A DNA stretch of 64,000 bases from Arthrobacter sp. SLBN-112 (lineage in GTDB: Bacteria > Actinomycetota > Actinomycetes > Actinomycetales > Micrococcaceae): positions 4,216,001 through 4,280,000 of the forward strand of contig NZ_VFMU01000001.1 of the NCBI RefSeq assembly GCF_006715225.1, read 5' to 3'. Shown piece after piece: positions 1 through 10,081 of this stretch. Position 1 is the stretch's first letter. The number at the start of each line of letters is the position of its first letter. The notes below the pieces were generated by a model. That model did not search any database. It saw only the letters and a program-made list of their open reading frames with translations, and was not told the origin of the DNA. Position numbers and translations under genes: made by a program.

Positions 1-28
1 GTGGTCACCCGCCGTCGTCAACCGCCTG

Positions 29-3000
29 CTAGACCTCTTCTACGGAGCTGGGCTCTGCACGAGACAGATCGATGCCCAGTTCCTCCGCAGCCGTGAAGAC
101 TGCGTCATCAGAGTCACGCATTTCAATTGTGGTTCCGTCCGTGGAAAGTACTTCCACGTTCAGGCACAGCGACTGCATTTCCTTGATCAAGACCTTGAAG
201 GATTCGGGAACGCCCGGCTCGGGGATGTTCTCGCCCTTGACGATCGCTTCGTAGACCTTCACACGGCCGTGGATGTCATCCGACTTGATCGTGAGGAGTT
301 CCTGGAGGGTGTAGGCGGCGCCGTATGCTTCGAGCGCCCACACTTCCATTTCACCGAAGCGCTGGCCACCGAACTGTGCCTTACCACCCAGCGGCTGCTG
401 GGTGATCATGGAGTACGGGCCGGTGGAGCGTGCGTGGATCTTGTCGTCCACCAGGTGGTGGAGCTTCAGGATGTACATGTAGCCGACCGAGATCGGATCC
501 GGGAACGGCTCGCCGGAGCGGCCGTCAAACAGGCGGGTCTTGCCGGAGGAGTTGATCAGGCGCTCACCATCGCGGGTCACGTTGGTGGAGTCCAGCAGGC
601 CCGTGATTTCCTCTTCGCGGGCACCGTCGAACACCGGCGTTGCAACAGTGGTGGGACCACTCTCGCGCGGCAGGTTCGGCAGCTGCTTGACCCACTCGGG
701 CTCGCCTTCGATCTTCCAACCGGTCTTGGCAACCCAGCCAAGGTGGGTTTCGAGCACCTGGCCCACGTTCATACGGCCCGGAACACCCAGCGGGTTCAGG
801 ACGATGTCAACGGGGGTGCCGTCGGCAAGGAAGGGCATGTCCTCGACGGGGAGGATCTTGGAGATAACACCCTTGTTGCCGTGGCGGCCGGCGAGCTTGT
901 CGCCGTCGGTGATCTTGCGCTTGGCGGCCACGTAGACGCGGACCAACTGGTTCACGCCCGGGGGCAGCTCGTCGTCGTTGTCGCGGTCGAAGACGCGCAC
1001 GCCGATAACGGTGCCGGACTCGCCGTGGGGCACCTTCAGGGAGGTGTCGCGGACTTCGCGGGACTTCTCGCCGAAGATGGCGCGCAGCAGGCGCTCTTCC
1101 GGGGTCAGTTCGGTTTCACCCTTCGGGGTGACCTTTCCAACCAGGATGTCCCCTGCTTCAACCTCGGCACCGATGTGGATGATGCCGCGCTCGTCCAGGC
1201 CGGCCAGGACTTCCTCGGACACGTTGGGGATGTCACGGGTGATTTCCTCGGCACCAAGCTTGGTGTCGCGGGCATCGATCTCGTGCTCCTCAATGTGGAT
1301 GGAGGAAAGGACGTCCTCGGCAACGATGCGCTGCGAGAGGATGATGGCGTCCTCGAAGTTGTGGCCTTCCCATGACATGAATGCCACGAGCAGGTTCTTG
1401 CCCAGTGCGAGTTCACCCTGGTCCGTTGCCGGGCCGTCGGCGATGATGCCGCCAACTTCCAGGCGCTGGCCTTCGTTCACCAGGACGCGGTGGTTGTAGC
1501 AGTTGCCCTGGTTGGAGCGGGCGAACTTGTTGATGCGGTAGTTGGTCTCGGTGCCATCGTCGTTGAGCATGATGACGAGCTCGGCGGAAACCTCGGTGAC
1601 CACACCGGCCTTCTTGGCGATGACAACGTCACCGGCGTCGACGGCGGCGGCGCGCTCCATGCCGGTGCCCACGAACGGAGCCTCGGAACGGACCAGCGGC
1701 ACAGCCTGGCGCTGCATGTTGGCACCCATGAGTGCGCGGTTGGCGTCGTCGTGCTCCAGGAACGGGATCAGGGCGGTAGCCACGGACACCATCTGGCGCG
1801 GGGAGACGTCCATGAACTCGACATCCGCAGCGGGAACGAGGACGGGCTCGCCTCCACCACCACGTGCACGCACCAGGACGGTGTCTTCAGCGAACTTGTT
1901 GTTCTCGTCCAGCGGCGCGTTGGCCTGGGCGATCAGGACCTCAGCCTCGTCGTCGGCCGTGAGGTACTGGACGTCGTCGGACACGACGCCGTCCTTGACC
2001 AGGCGGTACGGGGTCTCGATGAAGCCGAACGGGTTGATGCGTCCGTAGGATGCCAGCGAACCGATCAGACCAATGTTGGGGCCTTCAGGGGTTTCGATGG
2101 GGCACATACGTCCGTAGTGGGACGGGTGCACGTCACGGACTTCCATGCCGGCACGGTCACGGGACAGACCACCCGGGCCAAGGGCCGACAGGCGGCGCTT
2201 GTGGGTCAGGCCCGAGAGCGGGTTGTTCTGGTCCATGAACTGCGACAGCTGGGAGGTTCCGAAGAACTCCTTGATGGCTGCAACCACGGGGCGGATGTTG
2301 ATCAGGGTCTGCGGCGTGATGGCCTCGACGTCCTGGGTGGTCATACGCTCGCGGACAACGCGCTCCATGCGGGACAGGCCGGTGCGGACCTGGTTCTCGA
2401 TGAGCTCGCCGACGGCGCGGATGCGGCGGTTGCCGAAGTGGTCGATGTCGTCGATCTCGACGCGCAGGTCCACTTCCTGGCCATCGCGGGTGCCCTTGAT
2501 GGTCTTCTCGCCGGCGTGCAGCGCGACGAGGAACTTGATCATGGCCACGATGTCTTCAACGTGCAGGACTGAGGCTTCCTTGTCGCCAAGGGAGCGGTCG
2601 ATGCCCAGCTTGCGGTTGATCTTGTAACGGCCAACCTTGGCCAGATCGTAGCGCTTGGAGTTGAAGTACAGGTTGTCCAACAGGGACTGGGCAGCCTCGA
2701 CGGTGGGCGGCTCGCCCGGACGCAGCTTGCGGTAGATGTCCAGCAGGGCGTCTTCGCGGGTTTCGGTGGCGTCCTTCTCCAGGGTTGCCCGCATGGAGTC
2801 GTACTGGCCGAACTCTTCGAGGATCTGGCCTTCGGTCCAGCCGAGGGCCTTCAGCAGCACGGTGACGGACTGCTTGCGCTTGCGGTCGAGGCGGACACCG
2901 ACCTGGTCACGCTTGTCGATCTCGAGCTCGAACCAGGCACCGCGGGACGGGATGATCTTCGCCGTGAAGATGTCCTTGTCGCTGGTCTTGTCGGCGGCGC

Positions 3001-3538
3001 GCTCGAAGTAGGCGCCCGGCGAACGGACCAGCTGGGAGACGACGACACGCTCGGTGCCGTTGACGACGAAGGTGCCCTTCTCGGTCATCAGCGGGAAGTC
3101 ACCCATGAACACGGTCTGCTGCTTGATTTCGCCCGTGTTGTTGTTCATGAACTCGGCCTTGACGTACAGCGGAGCCGAGTACGTTGCGTCCCGGTCCTTG
3201 CACTCGGCCATGGTGTACTTGGGGTCAGCGAACTCCGGATCGGAGAAGCTCAGGGACATGGTGCCCTGGAAATCCTCGATCGGGGAGATCTCTTCGAAGA
3301 TGTCCGACAGGCCGGACGTGGTGGCGACGCTGAGATCGTTTTCTTCGACAGCCTTTGCCACGCGTGCCTGCCAGCGCTCGTTGCCGACCAGCCAGTCAAA
3401 GCTGTCCGTCTGCAGGGCAAGCAGATTCGGAACGTCAAGAGGTTCGTGAATCTTTGCGAATGAGAGCCGGCGAGTGGCACCATCAGTGCTGTCGGCAGTG
3501 TTAGCGGTTTCGTTATTAGAGGTGCTCGAGGCGACCAA
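29..3538 (-). CDS. rpoB: DNA-directed RNA polymerase subunit beta
   Basis: Beta subunit of RNA polymerase, about 1169 residues, full length for actinobacterial RpoB. The rifampicin-binding region ([16 protein letters not shown], then [13 protein letters not shown]) is wild type. The lineage-typical [10 protein letters not shown]-terminus and the C-terminal [15 protein letters not shown] block are present. The start is set at a TTG codon because a GGAAGGA Shine-Dalgarno lies seven bases before it; a GTG five codons earlier would put that site inside the gene. The gene ends 28 bases from the left edge, where rpoC is expected. Unlike in E. coli it is separated from rplL by three unrelated genes, so it probably has its own promoter. 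Confidence 0.98.
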   Translation of the reverse strand: MVASSTSNNETANTADSTDGATRRLSFAKIHEPLDVPNLLALQTDSFDWLVGNERWQARVAKAVEENDLSVATTSGLSDIFEEISPIEDFQGTMSLSFSDPEFADPKYTMAECKDRDATYSAPLYVKAEFMNNNTGEIKQQTVFMGDFPLMTEKGTFVVNGTERVVVSQLVRSPGAYFERAADKTSDKDIFTAKIIPSRGAWFELEIDKRDQVGVRLDRKRKQSVTVLLKALGWTEGQILEEFGQYDSMRATLEKDATETREDALLDIYRKLRPGEPPTVEAAQSLLDNLYFNSKRYDLAKVGRYKINRKLGIDRSLGDKEASVLHVEDIVAMIKFLVALHAGEKTIKGTRDGQEVDLRVEIDDIDHFGNRRIRAVGELIENQVRTGLSRMERVVRERMTTQDVEAITPQTLINIRPVVAAIKEFFGTSQLSQFMDQNNPLSGLTHKRRLSALGPGGLSRDRAGMEVRDVHPSHYGRMCPIETPEGPNIGLIGSLASYGRINPFGFIETPYRLVKDGVVSDDVQYLTADDEAEVLIAQANAPLDENNKFAEDTVLVRARGGGGEPVLVPAADVEFMDVSPRQMVSVATALIPFLEHDDANRALMGANMQRQAVPLVRSEAPFVGTGMERAAAVDAGDVVIAKKAGVVTEVSAELVIMLNDDGTETNYRINKFARSNQGNCYNHRVLVNEGQRLEVGGIIADGPATDQGELALGKNLLVAFMSWEGHNFEDAIILSQRIVAEDVLSSIHIEEHEIDARDTKLGAEEITRDIPNVSEEVLAGLDERGIIHIGAEVEAGDILVGKVTPKGETELTPEERLLRAIFGEKSREVRDTSLKVPHGESGTVIGVRVFDRDNDDELPPGVNQLVRVYVAAKRKITDGDKLAGRHGNKGVISKILPVEDMPFLADGTPVDIVLNPLGVPGRMNVGQVLETHLGWVAKTGWKIEGEPEWVKQLPNLPRESGPTTVATPVFDGAREEEITGLLDSTNVTRDGERLINSSGKTRLFDGRSGEPFPDPISVGYMYILKLHHLVDDKIHARSTGPYSMITQQPLGGKAQFGGQRFGEMEVWALEAYGAAYTLQELLTIKSDDIHGRVKVYEAIVKGENIPEPGVPESFKVLIKEMQSLCLNVEVLSTDGTTIEMRDSDDAVFTAAEELGIDLSRAEPSSVEEV

Positions 3539-3861
3539 GAGGGATCCTTCCACAGACCTTCAGGCGTTTTCAGATCTCCCCCGCTGTGCACCCTGCGGAG
3601 TGACTCCGCAGCGCTACCATCCGGTTCCGCTATATGACCCGGGGCCTGAACTGACTATGCTGTGACCGTTGTTACGGCACGTTGATTGCCAGCTGCCAGG
3701 CAAAGCCCACCGCTATATGAAGGCTGAAGGTAAACAGGGAAGACGCAAATATCTACGATACGGCAAAACAACCTACGTGTCTACCCCACTTCCGGCCGGA
3801 TTGCAAGCACTTGATTTCGGGGACTTCCGCAGCAGCCTCCCGGCTCCTGCGCTTTCGCCTG
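3539..3861 (-). promoter_or_regulatory. rpoB upstream region
   Basis: A 323-base non-coding stretch upstream of rpoB. It holds an 8-bp perfect inverted repeat (CTGCGGAG, TGA loop, CTCCGCAG at 3593-3611) inside the likely rpoB 5' leader, and an 11-base direct repeat CCGCTATATGA at 3627-3637 and 3710-3720, which on the rpoB strand reads TCATATAGCGG. The repeat could mark two promoter or regulator sites, but no clean -35/-10 pair could be assigned. No gene is seen here. Confidence 0.4.
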
Positions 3862-4353
3862 CTAGAGCCGCAGCGTTACACCCTCGGCCGTGCAGGCCGC
3901 GGAGTTTGCGAAGACAGCGTCCCGGACCGCGTCCTGGGATTCCCGGGCCGGCTTGCCGCCGGACTCCGCAGTGGCTGAATGGTGGATGGCCAGCAGGCCC
4001 AGGGAGGCGAACAGGCCCTGCAGATCCCCGGTGACCCTGTCCTTGGCGTCCTGGGCCTTCAGGTAGACGTCCTCATAGCCCTTGGAGTCGGTGGGTGAAA
4101 CTGCGGCGTAATCCACCACGAGTTTGTTGAAGAGTTCGCAGGCTTCCCGGGTTCCGGCTGCCTTGGCGCCCTGGCTTGCGGCGCCGCCGCCGGCCGCGGG
4201 GCTGCTGCCGGCGGCGTCCCGGGTTGACGGCGGGGACGCCGTCGTCTCGATCGATTCTGCCGGTGCCGGCGTGGACACCGAGCAGCTGGCCAGCACGCCG
4301 CCTGTCAGTGCGGCCGTGGCCGCGACGACCCCTGCGGTACACGTCTTCTTCAC
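3862..4353 (-). CDS. Small secreted lipoprotein, unknown function
   Basis: 163 residues. The N-terminus is a lipoprotein signal: KK, a hydrophobic stretch, then a VLASC lipobox with the modified Cys near residue 24. A Ser/Pro/Ala/Gly-rich linker (about 25-65) leads to a soluble domain with two more cysteines (near EACELF and SAACTAEG) that could form a disulfide. The start is a GTG with GGAG eight bases upstream. The family is not recognised. It is predicted to be anchored to the outer face of the membrane and is transcribed divergently from the thiolase. Confidence 0.75.
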   Translation of the reverse strand: MKKTCTAGVVAATAALTGGVLASCSVSTPAPAESIETTASPPSTRDAAGSSPAAGGGAASQGAKAAGTREACELFNKLVVDYAAVSPTDSKGYEDVYLKAQDAKDRVTGDLQGLFASLGLLAIHHSATAESGGKPARESQDAVRDAVFANSAACTAEGVTLRL

Positions 4354-4587
4354 GTTTTCGCTCCGTCCGTCCCGGCCGCGGACCTTGTGTCCCCCTGCAA
4401 AGCGCTCCCCTGCAAAGCCTCGCCGTCCACCCTACGCAAGCGGCCGCCGTCGTGCCTAACCGCGGCGGTGGGGACCTCTCCCCCGCCCTCAGGAATGCAC
4501 ATAGCGGTTTCAGCGTTTGAATAGATGGGTGACCAGGCTCACGATAGCCTTGGTGGCAACACCGGAACCGGATTGAAAGTGAAAACC

Positions 4588-5787
4588 ATGGGCAACTCTC
4601 CTGACAGCAATGACGTTGTCATCCTTGGGGCAGCGCGGACTCCGCAGGGCCGGATCAACGGCCAACTCTCCAGCCTCACAGCAGTGGACCTCGGCGCCCA
4701 CGCCATCAGGGCCGCCCTGGAATCCAGCGGCGTGGACGCCGGTGACGTGGAGGCCGTGATCATGGGCCAGGTGCTGCAGGCAGGTGCGGGGCAGAATCCC
4801 GCGCGGCAGAGCGCCGTCGGCGCCGGCATCGGATGGAACGTTCCCTCGGTGACGGTCAACAAGGTGTGCCTGTCCGGCCTGACTGCGGTGATCGACGCCG
4901 CGCGGATGATCCGCGCCGGCGAGGCCGCCGTGGTGGTGGCAGGCGGCCAGGAATCCATGAGCCGCGCGCCGCACCTGCTCCCGGGTTCCCGCCAGGGGTG
5001 GACGTACGGCTCCATCCAGGCGCTGGACGCTGCCGCCCACGACGGGCTGACCGACGCCTTTGACGGAGAGTCCATGGGCCTGTCCACCGAGACCCGCAAC
5101 CTCACGCTGGGCATCGACCGCACCTCCCAGGACAATGTTGCGGCCCAGTCCCACCAGCGCGCGGCGCTGGCGGCAAAGAACGGAACATTCGACGGCGAGA
5201 TCGCACCTATCAGCGTCAAGCAGCGTAAAGGTGAGCCCTTGGTGGTGGATACCGATGAAGGGGTCCGCCCCAATACGTCGGTGGAGTCACTGGCGGGCCT
5301 GCGGGCTGCCTTTGTTACCGACGGGACCATCACCGCCGGCAACTCCTCTCCCTTGTCCGACGGCGCAGCCGCCCTGGTGCTCGCATCCCGCGGCTATGCG
5401 GAGGAGCACGGGCTGGAGTACCTGGCCGTAGTGGGAAAGTCGGGGCAGGTGGCAGGCCCTGACAACTCCCTGCATTCCCAGCCTTCAAACGCCATCATGA
5501 ACGCCCTGGGCAAGGCCGGGTGGAGCACTGCGGACCTGGATTTCATCGAGATCAACGAGGCCTTTGGCTCCGTGGCCGTGCAGTCCCTCAAGGACCTGGA
5601 CTACTCCTTGGAGAAGTGCAACATCCACGGCGGAGCCATCGCACTGGGGCACCCCATTGGGGCATCGGGAGCACGGCTGGCGGCCCACGCCGCCCATGAG
5701 CTGAAACGGCGCGGAACGGGCAAAGCTGCGGTATCCCTCTGCGGCGGGGGCGGGCAGGGCGAAGCCCTCCTGCTCTACCGCGACTGA
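4588..5787 (+). CDS. Acetyl-CoA C-acetyltransferase (thiolase)
   Basis: Thiolase II family, 399 residues, typical length. The nucleophilic Cys94 sits in the VNKVCLSGL motif, the catalytic His in GHPIGASGA and the second Cys in CGGGGQGEA near the C-terminus. It should condense two acetyl-CoA to acetoacetyl-CoA, or run in reverse in short-chain degradation. The start is the ATG of MGNSPDSNDV; an upstream in-frame ATG at 4525 would add 21 poorly conserved residues. The stop overlaps the start of the next gene (TGATG), so the two are probably translationally coupled. Confidence 0.93.
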   Translation: MGNSPDSNDVVILGAARTPQGRINGQLSSLTAVDLGAHAIRAALESSGVDAGDVEAVIMGQVLQAGAGQNPARQSAVGAGIGWNVPSVTVNKVCLSGLTAVIDAARMIRAGEAAVVVAGGQESMSRAPHLLPGSRQGWTYGSIQALDAAAHDGLTDAFDGESMGLSTETRNLTLGIDRTSQDNVAAQSHQRAALAAKNGTFDGEIAPISVKQRKGEPLVVDTDEGVRPNTSVESLAGLRAAFVTDGTITAGNSSPLSDGAAALVLASRGYAEEHGLEYLAVVGKSGQVAGPDNSLHSQPSNAIMNALGKAGWSTADLDFIEINEAFGSVAVQSLKDLDYSLEKCNIHGGAIALGHPIGASGARLAAHAAHELKRRGTGKAAVSLCGGGGQGEALLLYRD

Positions 5788-6284
5788 TGGCGGCCCCAAC
5801 CCGAAACGGGACGGACGGCGTCGGACGGGAACGCTTCCTGGCCGACGCCGCGGCCCGCGGCCTGCAGGTTGAGGTGGTGGAGCGCCCCGCGGCGAAAAGC
5901 CTCGAAGAGGCCGCGGGCATCCTGGGCATCAGCCCGGCTGACATCGTCAAGTCCCTGGTGGTCAAGCACAAGGACGGCACCTTCCTGTTCGCCCTGATCC
6001 CGGGCGACCGGCAGATCTCCTGGCCCAAGCTCCGGGCCCTGGTGGGAGTCAACAAGCTGTCCCTCCCGCCCGCGGACACCGCCCTGGAGGCCACCGGTTA
6101 CGAACGGGGCACCATCACACCGTTGGGGAGCACCATTTCCTGGCCGGTCTATGCCGACGCCACCATCACCGGACGCCGGATCTCCATGGGAGCCGGCGCC
6201 CATGGCTACAGCGCCTTCGTCGACGCCGACGCCCTGACCCAAGCATTGGACGCCGTCGTAGCGGACATCAGCGACCCCGCCTAA
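5787..6284 (+). CDS. YbaK/EbsC-family aminoacyl-tRNA deacylase
   Basis: 165 residues with the YbaK/EbsC fold signature: the DIVKSLVVK segment with the conserved Lys, the central GDRQISWPKL region, and the GAGAHG motif near the C-terminus. Members hydrolyse mischarged tRNAs such as Cys-tRNA(Pro) in trans. The substrate cannot be read from the sequence. The ATG overlaps the thiolase stop. It converges on the rplL terminator. Confidence 0.88.
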   Translation: MAAPTRNGTDGVGRERFLADAAARGLQVEVVERPAAKSLEEAAGILGISPADIVKSLVVKHKDGTFLFALIPGDRQISWPKLRALVGVNKLSLPPADTALEATGYERGTITPLGSTISWPVYADATITGRRISMGAGAHGYSAFVDADALTQALDAVVADISDPA

Positions 6285-6324
6285 AGCGAGAGCACCTGCG
6301 AAAGCACGAAAGCCGTTAAAAGCA

Positions 6325-6358
6325 GGAAACCCCGCCCACCGAAGTGGACGGGGTTTCC
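6325..6358 (-). terminator. Terminator of rplJ-rplL
   Basis: A strong hairpin, GGAAACCCCG paired with CGGGGTTTCC plus an inner GTGG/CCAC stem, lies 17 bases after the rplL stop. On the minus strand it is followed by a short T-rich tract (GCTTTTAACGG). It also faces the convergent YbaK-type gene and may serve both. Confidence 0.8.
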
Positions 6359-6374
6359 GAAGGAAAAGGCGTTG

Positions 6375-6749
6375 TTACTTGAGGGTAACGGTGGCGCCTG
6401 CAGCCTCGAGCTGCTCCTTGGCCTTCTCGGCAGCTTCCTTGGTGGCGCCTTCGAGAACAGCCTTCGGTGCGCTGTCAACCAGGTCCTTGGCTTCCTTGAG
6501 GCCGAGGGAGGTGATGGCGCGAACTTCCTTGATGACTGCGATCTTCTTGTCACCGGCAGCTTCGAGGACGACGTCGAAGTCAGTCTTCTCTTCAACCTCT
6601 TCAGCAGCAGCGCCGGCGGGGCCAGCAACTGCAACAGCAGCGGCGGTAACTTCGAAGGTCTCTTCGAAGAGCTTGACGAACTCGGAGAGCTCGATGATGG
6701 TCAGTTCCTTGAAAGCTTCAATGAGCTCTTCGTTGCTGAGCTTCGCCAT
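6375..6749 (-). CDS. rplL: 50S ribosomal protein L7/L12
   Basis: 124 residues. N-terminal dimerisation helices ([13 protein letters not shown]), an Ala/Gly/Glu-rich hinge around residues 35-55, and a C-terminal factor-binding domain with KIAVIKEVR and [11 protein letters not shown]. It forms the stalk that recruits GTPase factors. It lies 77 bases after rplJ in the same transcript and ends at a strong terminator. Confidence 0.99.
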   Translation of the reverse strand: MAKLSNEELIEAFKELTIIELSEFVKLFEETFEVTAAAVAVAGPAGAAAEEVEEKTDFDVVLEAAGDKKIAVIKEVRAITSLGLKEAKDLVDSAPKAVLEGATKEAAEKAKEQLEAAGATVTLK

Positions 6750-6826
6750 GGTAGGCGTCCTTCCTGTTGTGGTGTCCGAACGGCGCGTGGCCGGACGGGC
6801 ACCGGAGTCTGGTGGGGGTAAGAGAA

Positions 6827-7408
6827 TTAGTTCTCTTCGGCAGCGGGAGCTTCAGCGGCAGCTTCAGCTTCAGCGGCAGGGGCTTCTTCAGCGGCGGGCG
6901 CTTCGGCAGCTGCCGGTGCACCGTTCTCTTCTTCAAGCTTGAGGCGCAGTGCGTCGATGATGCGTGCGGCTGCGGCAGCGGGGGCCTTGAGGACACCTGC
7001 AACCTTGGCGAGCTGCAGCTCACGGGACTCGAGGGCAGCAAGTGCGGCAACCTCGGTGGCGTCCAGCGCCTTGCCCTCGAAGTAACCGGTCTTGATGACC
7101 AGCTGCTTGTTGGCCTTGGCAAAATCCGTCAGGCTCTTGGCAGCGGCAACTGCGTCACCCTTGATGAACGCGATTGCAGTGGGGCCGGCAAGCTGGCCGT
7201 CGAATGCTTCGACGCCGGCTTCCTTGGCTGCAATGGCGGTCAGGGTGTTCTTGACGACCGCGAACTTGGTGTCCTGGCCGAGAGAAACACGCAGCTGCTT
7301 GAGCTGTGCAACGGTGAGCCCGCGGTATTCGGTCAGGACAGCGGCGTTCGATTCCTTGAAATCGTTAGTGATCTCAGCTACTGCTGAAACCTTGGTAGGC
7401 GTTGCCAT
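6827..7408 (-). CDS. rplJ: 50S ribosomal protein L10
   Basis: 193 residues, anchoring the L7/L12 stalk to 23S rRNA. The conserved N-terminal RNA-binding block ([12 protein letters not shown], then VVKNTL) and the FIKGD motif are visible. The C-terminal 40 residues are an Ala/Glu/Pro-rich extension seen in many actinobacterial L10 proteins. A GGAGG Shine-Dalgarno precedes the ATG. Expression is probably controlled by the L10 leader and attenuator just upstream. Confidence 0.98.
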   Translation of the reverse strand: MATPTKVSAVAEITNDFKESNAAVLTEYRGLTVAQLKQLRVSLGQDTKFAVVKNTLTAIAAKEAGVEAFDGQLAGPTAIAFIKGDAVAAAKSLTDFAKANKQLVIKTGYFEGKALDATEVAALAALESRELQLAKVAGVLKAPAAAAARIIDALRLKLEEENGAPAAAEAPAAEEAPAAEAEAAAEAPAAEEN

Positions 7409-7620
7409 AACCCTCCTTCCGGGGATAGTGCCGGTATTCGACGGTCCCCGCTCAAGAGAGCTAAAACTAAAAACGCCCCGCGCAGATGCACGGGGCTTGG
7501 CTCAACACGGCTGTACCGTGGAACTTTGCTTCGTTCACCTGCGCTGGCCGCCCTGCGTTGAGGGTCCTTCGTCCGGAAAGCCACTGTGGTCTCCAGCGCA
7601 CAACTACAGAGTTGAGCCAT
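7409..7620 (-). ncRNA. L10 (rplJ) leader RNA with attenuator
   Basis: The 5' leader of the rplJ-rplL transcript. On the minus strand it contains an AGACCACAGTGGC segment and a GCAGGTGAACGAAGC segment that resemble the L10-binding kink-turn leader of other actinobacteria. It then carries a terminator-like hairpin. Binding of excess L10-L12 complex to such leaders represses the operon. The family assignment is by resemblance; an Rfam L10_leader search would settle it. Confidence 0.6.
7463..7496 (-). terminator. Attenuator hairpin in rplJ leader
   Basis: On the minus strand GCCCCG pairs with CGGGGC around a 10-base loop and is followed by GTTTTTAGTTTTAG, an intrinsic terminator about 55 bases before the rplJ start. 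Its position inside the leader suggests transcription attenuation. Confidence 0.65.
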
Positions 7621-7705
7621 GTTCAGGAGAGTGGATTTCCAACAACCGACGGTCTTTGGTACTCCCAGCTTACGCGAGGCGTTGCCCCTCCACCAAATCG
7701 GGCAC

Positions 7706-8824
7706 TCAGCTGGTGCTGGTACGCAGCGTGGGAAGCTCTTTTTGCCAGATCCCGGTCACGCCGGCCGTTTGGAATCCGAGTTGCCGGTTGACGGTCAGAA
7801 GGTAGCGGTTCTCCGGGGCGTTCCAGGTGTAAATGATGCGCGCGTCCGGGAACTGCTCACTGAGCCGCTCCATGTTGGCCACCTTGATCAGCAGGCCCAG
7901 TTTGTTGCCGCGGTGTTCCTGCAGCACCAGGGTATCGTCCTGGAACACGACGTCGGCGCGGTGCGCCAGCACCGTGATGGTGGTCAGGCCCACCAGCGCT
8001 CCCGTGGCGATGTGCTCGACGGCGGTGACCACCGTTCTGCGGCCCTGCGCGATGGCGACGTCCTCCGCTTCCCGCAACAGACCGCCGTCGAACACCATCT
8101 CCTGCTCAACGGGCGCGTCCAGCGACGGGTCAAGTTCTGCCCCCGCCTGGTTTTCCAGCACGGCAACGGCCTCCAGCCAGCGTTCCGGGCAGCGGTCGGT
8201 CCAGTGGTGCAGCCGGTACCGTCCATTGTTCGCTTCATCGGCCTCTGCCTGGAGGTCGGCCACGAGCTTGGTATCCAGGGGCAGCAGGCAGGAACTGAAC
8301 TGTTCAATGTGCTGAAGCGTGTATCCGGTCTTCTGGGCGAACTCCACTTCGCGGCTTTCCAGCGGCACGAACCCCTGGCCGGAGCCGGGGACCAGCTGGG
8401 CTTTTTCAAACTCGTGCAGGGATGCGCCGGGATGGTTGGTGTCCACCAGGATCATGGTGCGGCCTTCCCCCCTGGCCAGCTGTTCGGCGGCCTCGAGGAG
8501 CCGCCGGCCCACGCCCTGCCGCTGAAACTCGGGCAGGATGTCCAAGGTGAGCTCGGCGAGGTCCAGGTGGTCTGTCAGCGGCAGCGCAATGTCGACCGTT
8601 CCGACGATGACGCCGTCCACTTTGGCCACGAGGATCAGCTGGCGCTCATAGGGGTCCGCGAACTCGAGCAGCTTCTCCAGCGGACCGTAGGCGAGGTCGT
8701 CGCTGCCCCACGTTTGCATCCGCACCTTGCGGCCCACTTCGACGGCGGCGAGGAAGTCCGCTGCGTCGGGGGTGTCCAGTGAGTCGGGGATCCATAGCTG
8801 CTCGATCTTTACGTCTATTGCCAT
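7706..8824 (-). CDS. GNAT-family N-acetyltransferase (tandem GNAT domains)
   Basis: 372 residues from the MAIDVKIEQL start. It contains two GNAT domains: an N-terminal one with the acetyl-CoA motif PEFQRQGVGRRLLEAA and a degenerate C-terminal one with LQEHRGNKLGLLIK. Substrate unknown. A start 20 codons earlier is possible, but those codons overlap the end of the upstream paralogue remnant, so the ATG at 8824 is preferred. It lies between rplA and rplJ and is not part of the usual ribosomal block. Confidence 0.8.
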   Translation of the reverse strand: MAIDVKIEQLWIPDSLDTPDAADFLAAVEVGRKVRMQTWGSDDLAYGPLEKLLEFADPYERQLILVAKVDGVIVGTVDIALPLTDHLDLAELTLDILPEFQRQGVGRRLLEAAEQLARGEGRTMILVDTNHPGASLHEFEKAQLVPGSGQGFVPLESREVEFAQKTGYTLQHIEQFSSCLLPLDTKLVADLQAEADEANNGRYRLHHWTDRCPERWLEAVAVLENQAGAELDPSLDAPVEQEMVFDGGLLREAEDVAIAQGRRTVVTAVEHIATGALVGLTTITVLAHRADVVFQDDTLVLQEHRGNKLGLLIKVANMERLSEQFPDARIIYTWNAPENRYLLTVNRQLGFQTAGVTGIWQKELPTLRTSTS

Positions 8825-8831
8825 TCGGGTA

Positions 8832-9111
8832 TCATCCCAGCCGTTTCTGCCACTCACCTTCATGGCCAGCAGGCCTGAATCCAAGTGCGGTATTTATCGC
8901 CAGCATATGCTGGTTTTCGCTGGCATTCCATGTCAGGACCGAGCGCGGCCAGGGGCCACGTTTCCTGGGCGCGGCGGAGGTTGGCCGCCTTGACCAGCAT
9001 GCCCAGCTGGTGGCCGCGGTGCTCCTCCGCCACCAAAGTGTCCTGCTGGATCAGCGACACCGGCACCAGCGGGCGGTCCATGCAGCCAGCATAGGCAAAG
9101 AGGGCGGACAA
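8832..9111 (-). pseudogene. GNAT acetyltransferase remnant (5'-truncated, frameshifted)
   Basis: A degraded copy of the C-terminal third of the neighbouring GNAT protein. One frame reads DTLVAEEHRGHQLGMLVK (matching DTLVLQEHRGNKLGLLIK next door). After a frameshift near 8950, another frame reads VLTWNASENQHMLA, then GFRPAGHEGEWQKRLG and a TGA at 8832 (matching YTWNAPENRYLLT and GFQTAGVTGIWQKEL). The N-terminal two thirds are missing; the rplA terminator follows directly. Shared sequence and orientation point to an old tandem duplication. Confidence 0.75.
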
Positions 9112-9115
9112 AGAA

Positions 9116-9152
9116 GAAGACCGTCCCGGCGCTTATGCGCGGGACGGTCTTC
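9116..9152 (-). terminator. Terminator of rplK-rplA
   Basis: A 13-bp hairpin arm GAAGACCGTCCCG and its complement, 44 bases after the rplA stop, followed on the minus strand by TTCTTCTTTG. Confidence 0.8.
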
Positions 9153-9195
9153 GGTTGCGCCGGAATCAATCCGGTGCAGGAACTTCTGTCAACGA

Positions 9196-9903
9196 CTATG
9201 CGTCGGTGAGCACCTTGGTGACGTTGGGGTCAACGGAGATGCCCGGGCCGAACGTGGTGGCCACGGTGGCCTTCTGGATGTAGCGGCCCTTGGAAGCGGA
9301 CGGCTTGAGGCGAAGGACCTCTTCCAGTGCCGCTGCGTAGTTCTCAGCCAGCTTCACGGCATCGAAGGAAACCTTGCCGATGATGAAGTGCAGGTTGGAG
9401 TGCTTGTCGACGCGGAAGTCGATCTTTCCACCCTTGATGTCGTTGACGGCCTTGGTGACGTCGGGGGTCACGGTGCCCGTCTTCGGGTTCGGCATCAGGT
9501 TACGCGGACCCAGGACCTTACCGAGGCGGCCAACCTTGCCCATGAGGTCAGGGGTGGCAACGGCGGCGTCGAAGTCGGTCCAGCCGGCGGCGATCTTTTC
9601 GATCAGGTCGTCGGAGCCAACGAAGTCGGCGCCGGCTGCGATTGCAGCTTCAGCCTTGTCGCCCGTGGCGAAGACCAGGACGCGGGCGGTCTTACCGGTG
9701 CCGTGGGGCAGGTTGACGGTGCCGCGGACCATCTGGTCAGCCTTGCGGGGGTCGACGCCGAGGCGGAAAGCAACCTCAACGGTGGCGTCGAACTTGGACG
9801 GGTTGGTGTCCTTGGCCAGCGTTACTGCCTCGAACGGTGCGTAGTGCTTCTCCGCGTCGATCTTGGCGGCTGCTGCCTCATATGCTTTGCTGCGCTTTGC
9901 CAT
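9196..9903 (-). CDS. rplA: 50S ribosomal protein L1
   Basis: 235 residues, full length. The signature [15 protein letters not shown] is present ([13 protein letters not shown]), with the usual two-domain layout. L1 forms the mobile E-site stalk and in many bacteria represses its own operon through the mRNA leader. The ATG has AAGGAG nine bases upstream. The 178 bases between rplK and rplA are non-coding, longer than usual, and could hold an L1-binding or promoter site. Confidence 0.99.
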   Translation of the reverse strand: MAKRSKAYEAAAAKIDAEKHYAPFEAVTLAKDTNPSKFDATVEVAFRLGVDPRKADQMVRGTVNLPHGTGKTARVLVFATGDKAEAAIAAGADFVGSDDLIEKIAAGWTDFDAAVATPDLMGKVGRLGKVLGPRNLMPNPKTGTVTPDVTKAVNDIKGGKIDFRVDKHSNLHFIIGKVSFDAVKLAENYAAALEEVLRLKPSASKGRYIQKATVATTFGPGISVDPNVTKVLTDA

Positions 9904-10081
9904 GCTGCTTATTTCTCCTTGTGCAGTTGTGGTCTGCGGACCGCGCTGGGCCCTGCCACAGTCGGTGATCCGGTTCGTTATCCGGCCCGGATGACCAACA
10001 TTTCAATTGTTTGGTGCCGGTGTCCCGGCGGTGCCGCCCGTTGTCGTCAATTACCCTGACGCTGGACAGCGGAAAGGGCTA

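Noticed and set aside
269..1375. 368-codon plus-strand frame opposite rpoB (also 1490-2572)
   Set aside because: Antisense shadow of rpoB caused by high GC at third positions; no ribosome site and low-complexity Val/Gly/His composition.
2150..2290. Possible rifampicin-resistance substitution in rpoB
   Set aside because: The positions equivalent to E. coli Asp516, His526 and Ser531 are all wild type.
8860..9111. 83-codon frame as an intact small gene
   Set aside because: Its second half is out of frame relative to GNAT homology that continues in another frame; better read as a pseudogene.
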